In this document: one piece after another, positions 49,980 through 54,551 of the stretch
How the letters are laid out: each line of letters begins with the position of its first letter
Numbering within the stretch: position 1 is the first letter of the stretch
NCBI GenBank assembly: GCA_002309885.1
Contig: DBYP01000006.1
Location: 69,792-124,342 of the forward strand
DNA from: Verrucomicrobia bacterium UBA1183
Lineage (GTDB): Bacteria > Verrucomicrobiota > Verrucomicrobiia > Opitutales > UBA9783
Length of the DNA: 54,551 nt
Direction of reading: 5' to 3'
Translations under genes and position numbers: made by a program
Notes under the pieces: model-generated
What the model saw: the letters and a program-made list of their open reading frames with translations, nothing else
Databases searched by the model: none
Told to the model about the DNA's origin: nothing

Positions 49980-51333
49980 TTTCGACCTCCATATCGATTA
50001 AACGCTTCAGTTCCACACTATATTCCAGAGGGAACGATTGAACCAAATCATTGACAAAACCATTGACGCTCAAGCTGATAGCTTCGGAACGCTTAAGCCC
50101 ACGCTGTTGCAGATAGAACAATTTTTCTTCATCCAAAGACGAGACACTGGCTTCATGCTGAATCGATTGCGTATCGCCACAAACATCGACCACAGGAAAT
50201 GTTCCGGTTGGACTTTTGTCGCCCAACAACAAAGAATGGCATTCGGTACGATTCTTGCATTTTTTAAGCCCTGGCTGAACATAAACCTTGCCGCGATATC
50301 CCGCCCAACCGTCATCGATAGAAATCGACTTCGAAACAATATTCGAAGTCGTTTCATCCGCCAAATGAAGAATGCGAGCACCGGTATCCTGACGTTGCCC
50401 TGAATGCGCTAAAGCAATAGACAAAACTTCTCCGCGCGCTTTCCGTCCCTTAAGCAATATGCCTGGATATTTCGTTGTAATGCGAGAGCCGATATTGCAA
50501 TCAATCCACCGAATTTCTGCGTTTTCTTCCGCAATACCGCGCTTGGTAACAATATTCAGTACATTGGAAGACCAATTTTGAACGGTAACATACTGCAATT
50601 TTGCATCTTTTTTCGCAACCAACTCCACCACAGCCGAATGCAAATTTTGCGTATCAAATGCAGGCGCGGTGCAACCTTCCATGTACATCAACTCCGCACC
50701 TTCATCCACAATAATAAGCGTACGTTCAAACTGACCTGAACGCTCCGCATTAATTCGGAAATAGGCTTGAAGCGGTTGTTGTACTTTGACACCTTTGGGA
50801 ACGTAAATAAAGCTGCCACCGCTGAATACGGCGCTATTAAGGGCAGCGAATTTGTTATCTTGTATCGGCACGACCTTCGAAAAATAAGGCGCAAAGATAT
50901 CGCGATAGGTACTCAAACCTTCGCGTGAATCGGTAAAAATGACGCCCTGCTCCTGCAAATGTTGCCGCATTCGTGAATACGCAAATTCGCTATCAAATTG
51001 AGCTTCCACCCCTGCCAAGAACTTCTTTTCCTTTTCAGGAACACCCAAACGCTCAAAGGTTTGCTTAATTTCCGTCGGAACCTCATTCCAATCGCGCTTC
51101 TTTTGCCCCGCTGCTAAATAATAACACAATTCCTGAAACGGCACCGAGGTCAGCTCTTGTGGTACCCAAGCCGGCAAAGTGGCTTTTTCGAAAAACGCCA
51201 GTGCTTTCAGACGGAAACGCAACCACTCTTCGGATTCATTTTTTGCGGCTGAAATGTACCGTATGGTGGCTTCATTGATACCATAGCCGGCATTCAAATC
51301 GTATTCTGCATGTGTAACAAAATTTTCCGTCAT
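49966..51333 (-). CDS. sufB: Fe-S assembly scaffold subunit SufB
   Basis: Main scaffold where clusters are built. The 455-residue protein has SSNVLNIVTKRG, SVAL-like IALAHSGQRQDTGARILHLADETTSNI, the conserved cysteine of NRTECHSLLLGD (Cys405 of E. coli) and the glutamate of IQHEASVSSLDEEKLFYLQQRGL. Starts overlapping sufC by four bases. Confidence 0.97.
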   Translation of the reverse strand: MTENFVTHAEYDLNAGYGINEATIRYISAAKNESEEWLRFRLKALAFFEKATLPAWVPQELTSVPFQELCYYLAAGQKKRDWNEVPTEIKQTFERLGVPEKEKKFLAGVEAQFDSEFAYSRMRQHLQEQGVIFTDSREGLSTYRDIFAPYFSKVVPIQDNKFAALNSAVFSGGSFIYVPKGVKVQQPLQAYFRINAERSGQFERTLIIVDEGAELMYMEGCTAPAFDTQNLHSAVVELVAKKDAKLQYVTVQNWSSNVLNIVTKRGIAEENAEIRWIDCNIGSRITTKYPGILLKGRKARGEVLSIALAHSGQRQDTGARILHLADETTSNIVSKSISIDDGWAGYRGKVYVQPGLKKCKNRTECHSLLLGDKSPTGTFPVVDVCGDTQSIQHEASVSSLDEEKLFYLQQRGLKRSEAISLSVNGFVNDLVQSFPLEYSVELKRLIDMEVENAVG

Positions 51334-52061
51334 AAGGTACAGAAGCCCTGCGCTTCAATTTTGTTCAAGGTTGCGATATCCGCTGAAATTAAGCGATGTT
51401 CTTTAAATACATGCAAATGGGTTGGCTTCAAGCTGCGGATAAATTCTATGTCGTGCGAAACGATCAAAAAGCTCATGCCTTCAGCTTGTAGTTTCGTGAT
51501 AACGGCGGCTACCAATTTTTTAGCATCGACATCCAAACCGCTATCCAGCTCATCCAAAAATGCGAATTGTGGTTTAAACAGCAGCAATTGCAGCAATTCG
51601 AAGCGTTTTTTTTCACCTCCTGAAAAACCACAATTTACGGAACGGCTTGTAAATTCTTTCGGCAAACCCACCTGCGCCAATAATTCGTACAGCTGTTGAT
51701 AAAACTGTGTTGCAGTCCAATGATAGGCGGGATTTTGAGGGTAAGCTTTTAGTGTTGTTCGCAAAAAATTAGCCACCGAAAGGCCTTCGATTTCTGCCGG
51801 ATTCTGAAAGGCAACAAAAACGCCCTTTTGCGCACGAATTTCAGGTGTACATTGCGAAATAGGTTCATCATTAATGAGGATTTCGCCCGAAGAAGGTACA
51901 TAATCCGCATGCCCAGCAACAGCCTTTAATAAAGAACTCTTGCCAATACCGTTGGGTCCCAACAACACATGGATTTCTTTGGAATTTAGCTGCAAATTAA
52001 GCGCTTCAAAGATAACATTCTCAGCAATTTTCAACGACAAATCTCTCAGTATGAGCCCCAT
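51330..52061 (-). CDS. sufC: Fe-S assembly ATPase SufC
   Basis: ABC-type ATPase that drives the SufBD scaffold. The 243-residue product has Walker A GPNGIGKSS, the Q-loop AFQNPAEIEGLSV, signature FSGGEKKRFELLQ and Walker B FLDELDSGLDVDA. A TTGACT-N17-GATGTT sequence six bases upstream of the ATG is a possible weak leaderless promoter. The cysteine desulfurase SufS is not in the window. Confidence 0.97.
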   Translation of the reverse strand: MGLILRDLSLKIAENVIFEALNLQLNSKEIHVLLGPNGIGKSSLLKAVAGHADYVPSSGEILINDEPISQCTPEIRAQKGVFVAFQNPAEIEGLSVANFLRTTLKAYPQNPAYHWTATQFYQQLYELLAQVGLPKEFTSRSVNCGFSGGEKKRFELLQLLLFKPQFAFLDELDSGLDVDAKKLVAAVITKLQAEGMSFLIVSHDIEFIRSLKPTHLHVFKEHRLISADIATLNKIEAQGFCTL

Positions 52062-52102
52062 AATATCAACATCGAAATTAACAACCCTTAAGTCAATATT
52101 TT

Positions 52103-52930
52103 TTACAAAATTTGATAATCCTCGATCGTTTTCAAGCGTTGTTCAGCATGTTCCAAAGACGGAATGCATTGGATAAGTGCCTGCGTATAGGGATGTTGTG
52201 GCGTGCCTAAAATTTGCTCCGAAGTTCCCTGCTCGACCACCTCACCATTGTACATCACCATGGCACGATCCGCAAAGCCTTTAATTAAGCTTAAATTGTG
52301 CGTAATGAAGATAATGGCGACGCCTTCGGATTTCTGCAACATTTTCAGTAACTGGATAATCTGATTTTGCAACGTAACATCCAGAGCCGTCGTGGGTTCA
52401 TCCGCCACCAAAATTTTAGGTGCACAAGCCAAGGCCATCGCGATCATTGCCCGCTGTTGCATGCCGCCACTTAGTTGAAATGGGTAGGCTCCATAATGCC
52501 GTTCGGGATCCAAACCGACCTTTTTAAGCCATTCAAAAACTTTAGCTTTTGTGGCGCTCACTGGTGCATGTAAACGAATCGCTTCGGCAATTTGAAAGCC
52601 GATAGTCAACGCAGGATTCAATGCGGTTGAAGCATTTTGAAAGATATAAGCAATGCCACCACCGCGAATTTTTTGCAATTGCCGCTCCGAAAACGTAAGC
52701 AAATTGCCACCACCGTTGAAATGTAGCTCGCCCGACAACGTGCATTGCGGTGCTGGCGGCAACAATCGCGTTAAAGATAACGCTGTTACGGATTTCCCGC
52801 TTCCGCTTTCGCCCACAACCGCCAACACTTCACCTTCGTTGAGCTCGAAATTTACGTGCTTAACGGCTTTCACCGGTTTATCCAAGTGAGAATGAAAATG
52901 TATACACAAATCTTTTACCGACAACAACAT
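52103..52930 (-). CDS. oppD: Oligopeptide ABC transporter ATP-binding protein
   Basis: Energises an Opp/Dpp-type importer. The 275-residue protein has Walker A GESGSGKS, Q-loop FQNASTALNP, signature LSGGMQQRAMIAMAL and Walker B ILVADEPTTALDV, and the family ending TPQHPYTQALIQCIPS. The C-terminal Cys-rich extension of longer OppD proteins is missing. It starts one base after rnc, so it is transcribed with rnc and lptB. The binding protein at 4765 could be its partner, but the permeases are elsewhere. Confidence 0.9.
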   Translation of the reverse strand: MLLSVKDLCIHFHSHLDKPVKAVKHVNFELNEGEVLAVVGESGSGKSVTALSLTRLLPPAPQCTLSGELHFNGGGNLLTFSERQLQKIRGGGIAYIFQNASTALNPALTIGFQIAEAIRLHAPVSATKAKVFEWLKKVGLDPERHYGAYPFQLSGGMQQRAMIAMALACAPKILVADEPTTALDVTLQNQIIQLLKMLQKSEGVAIIFITHNLSLIKGFADRAMVMYNGEVVEQGTSEQILGTPQHPYTQALIQCIPSLEHAEQRLKTIEDYQIL

Positions 52931-52931
52931 T

Positions 52932-53654
52932 TCAATGGCTCGCTTGTTTTAATAGCTCCAAGGCCTTTTCAGCCGCCGATTCCTCCGCAGATTGTCGCGA
53001 AAAACCTTCGCCCTCCGACAAAAGCTGTTCCTTCCGATAAACCGCACAACGAAATTGTCGCTTGTGTTCCGGTCCCCAAGTGTCGATCAACTCGTAGTGT
53101 ATATCATGGAAATGCTCGCCCAAAAGTTCCTGCAATTGGCCTTTAGGATTGGCGGTTTTCAATTCCGCTAGAACCCATTGACGGATATCGCCGAACCACT
53201 TTAAAACGTGTTCCGATGCGGTTAAATAATCGCTATCCAACCAAAGACTTCCCACCAACGCTTCCACCGCATCCGCTAAAACCGACGCTGCAATTTCCGG
53301 CTGATCCACCTGCAAATAGTCTCGTAAGGTAAGACGTTCTGCCAACTTAACTAACGTACATTCTTGAGATAAAATCATGTACGCTTTGGAAAGAAAACCT
53401 TCGCGCTCATTGGGAAACAGCTCGAACAACCGAGCCCCCAGCGTCGCACTCAAGAATCGATCGCCCAAAAATTCCAGCCGTTGAAAATGGATTCTAAAGG
53501 GCAATGGGGAAGATTCATGCCGGAAGCAAGATGGATGCAGCAATGCTGCTTGTAACAATTCGACATTATGATAATAATAACCCAAAGTGGCTTGCAATGG
53601 CTGTAGATCCTTGAACCGCGAATAGGCTGCCGTCTTTGAATCCATACACTTCAC
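52932..53654 (-). CDS. rnc: Ribonuclease III
   Basis: Cuts double-stranded RNA, including rRNA precursors. The 240-residue product has the signature FQRLEFLGDRFL (Glu and Asp of the active site), the second acidic motif VLADAVEALVGSLWLD, and a C-terminal double-stranded RNA-binding domain (about 170-236, PKGQLQELLGEHFHDIHYE). The GTG at 53654 overlaps the lptB stop (GTGA); an ATG at 53645 is the alternative start. Confidence 0.96.
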   Translation of the reverse strand: MKCMDSKTAAYSRFKDLQPLQATLGYYYHNVELLQAALLHPSCFRHESSPLPFRIHFQRLEFLGDRFLSATLGARLFELFPNEREGFLSKAYMILSQECTLVKLAERLTLRDYLQVDQPEIAASVLADAVEALVGSLWLDSDYLTASEHVLKWFGDIRQWVLAELKTANPKGQLQELLGEHFHDIHYELIDTWGPEHKRQFRCAVYRKEQLLSEGEGFSRQSAEESAAEKALELLKQASH

Positions 53655-54385
53655 GCTTCAAATTGATCCCCCAGGTAAAACTTACGACTTTGAGGATCGT
53701 TCAACAATGTCTCGCGATCGCCAGAACACAGAACGCGTCCATCATAGAGCAGATAAGCACGATCTACCACGCGCAAAGTTTCACGGACATTGTGATCTGT
53801 AATGAGCACACCGATATTCTTTTTCTTAAGGCTCAAAATAATCTGCTGAACCTCTTGAACACTGATCGGATCTACCCCACTGAAAGGCTCATCCATCAGT
53901 AAGAATTGCGGATTGGTGACCAACGCACGTGTTATTTCTAAACGACGACGTTCACCGCCACTGAGCGTGTAAGCTTTCTGCTTGGCTACTCGCGTCAACC
54001 CCAAGCTTTCCAACGCCTGTTGCGTTTTTTGATCCACTTCCGCTTGGGATAAGTGCATGGTCTCCAAAATAGCACGAATGTTATCCTCCACACTCAATTT
54101 CCGAAACACGGAAGCCTCTTGCGGAAGATAGCCAATGCCCTGACGTGCCCGCTTGTACATGGGCAAAGACGTAATATCTTCATTGTTGAACAAAACACGC
54201 CCCTTGGTAGCCGCAATCAGCCCAACAATCATATAAAAGCAGGTCGTCTTTCCAGCCCCATTGGGCCCGAGCAATCCAACCACTTCTCCCGCCTTCACTT
54301 GAAGATTTACCCCACGGACAACTTCACGCTCTCCGTACACCTTCACCAAATTTTCCGTCGCTATAAAAGGTACAATGCTTGCCAT
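53651..54385 (-). CDS. lptB: LPS export ABC transporter ATP-binding protein LptB
   Basis: ATPase of the LptB2FG extractor that moves LPS from the inner membrane. The 244-residue product has Walker A GPNGAGKTTCFYMIVGL, Q-loop YLPQEASVFRKL, signature LSGGERRRLEITRAL and Walker B LMDEPFSGVDPISV, with GVLITDHNVRETL as H-loop: the LptB consensus. It shows an LPS-bearing envelope. First gene of lptB-rnc-oppD. Confidence 0.96.
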   Translation of the reverse strand: MASIVPFIATENLVKVYGEREVVRGVNLQVKAGEVVGLLGPNGAGKTTCFYMIVGLIAATKGRVLFNNEDITSLPMYKRARQGIGYLPQEASVFRKLSVEDNIRAILETMHLSQAEVDQKTQQALESLGLTRVAKQKAYTLSGGERRRLEITRALVTNPQFLLMDEPFSGVDPISVQEVQQIILSLKKKNIGVLITDHNVRETLRVVDRAYLLYDGRVLCSGDRETLLNDPQSRKFYLGDQFEA

Positions 54386-54483
54386 TCCTATACCACTTTC
54401 CTCTTGTTTACACCTGCCACAACACGCACAATCCCACTATCCTAACTTTTTAAATTTTTGGCAACAAAATATGTAGGAAATGT

Positions 54484-54525
54484 GTAACTTCAACTTTGAA
54501 GTGCAACTGCCAAAGTAAAAATTTA
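54484..54525 (+). repeat. Short ACTTCAA-CT-TTGAAGT repeat, copy 3
   Basis: GTAACTTCAACTTTGAAGTG followed by CAACTGCCAAAGTAAAAATT, similar to 36086-36129. Upstream of lptB at the window's end. Confidence 0.6.
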
Positions 54526-54551
54526 AAAAAAGCAAAGAGAGATGTGAAGCT

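Overview
The window looks like a chromosomal segment from a low-GC, flagellated, Gram-negative bacterium with an LPS-bearing outer membrane. Evidence is lptB, a bamD-like lipoprotein gene, an LPS-core-type glycosyltransferase, flagellar P- and L-ring genes, and diaminopimelate-type peptidoglycan genes (dapA, dapB, mpl). A stand-alone type III secretion chaperone, a large ankyrin protein, FabV-type enoyl reductase, a PF07399-like Na+/H+ antiporter and a ClpX-like ATPase without a zinc finger together suggest the Verrucomicrobiota/Chlamydiota side of the tree, perhaps host-associated. That placement is inference; no rRNA gene is present to settle it.

Layout. 1-1388 has no convincing protein gene: it holds repeats and copy 1 of a long duplicated element with its own promoter. 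1389-8462: ferritin, fabV, a family-4-like uracil-DNA glycosylase, an adenylate-kinase-like gene, an oligopeptide-binding lipoprotein, a degenerate FlhF and a TIM-barrel isomerase-like gene. 8773-17275: antiporter, pgsA, type III chaperone, dapA-dapB-ruvA, a glycosyltransferase and a secreted ankyrin protein. 17415-25105 (minus): an eleven-gene flagellar operon flgF-flgG-flgA-flgH-flgI-flgJ-flgN-flgK-flgL-fliW-csrA with gaps of 0-4 bases and a good sigma-54 type promoter in front of flgF; a divergent glucosaminidase-like gene probably supplies the peptidoglycan-cutting activity missing from the short FlgJ. 26017-36000: a lipoprotein, hemW, mpl, a HAD hydrolase and the minus-strand operon rpmF-plsX-fabH-bamD-exbB-exbD-orf. 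36494-44609: a small membrane protein, tkt, the clpX-like gene, an effector-like protein, infC and an amidase. 44786-45489: copy 2 of the duplicated element. 45746-54385: prfB-acpS, tRNA-Ala, prfA, sufC-sufB-sufD-sufT, an oppD-like ATPase, rnc and lptB.

Four things stand out. (1) A 0.6-0.7 kb element occurs twice 44 kb apart, with an ideal -35/-10 promoter placed so that the transcript starts after the apparent start codons, internal ~105-base tandem units (2 in one copy, 3 in the other), a conserved hairpin and a boxA-like antitermination motif; it looks like an undescribed long RNA. (2) About 17 intergenic copies of a repeat built from four hairpin modules (A-D) punctuate the window. At least one has 26-base terminal inverted repeats ending in TA, some have the central two modules inverted, and several supply the stop codon of the neighbouring gene. 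(3) Nine genes have a -35/-10 pair whose -10 box ends only 6-8 bases before the start codon, implying leaderless mRNAs. (4) A type III chaperone and candidate effectors are scattered without any secretion apparatus in the window.
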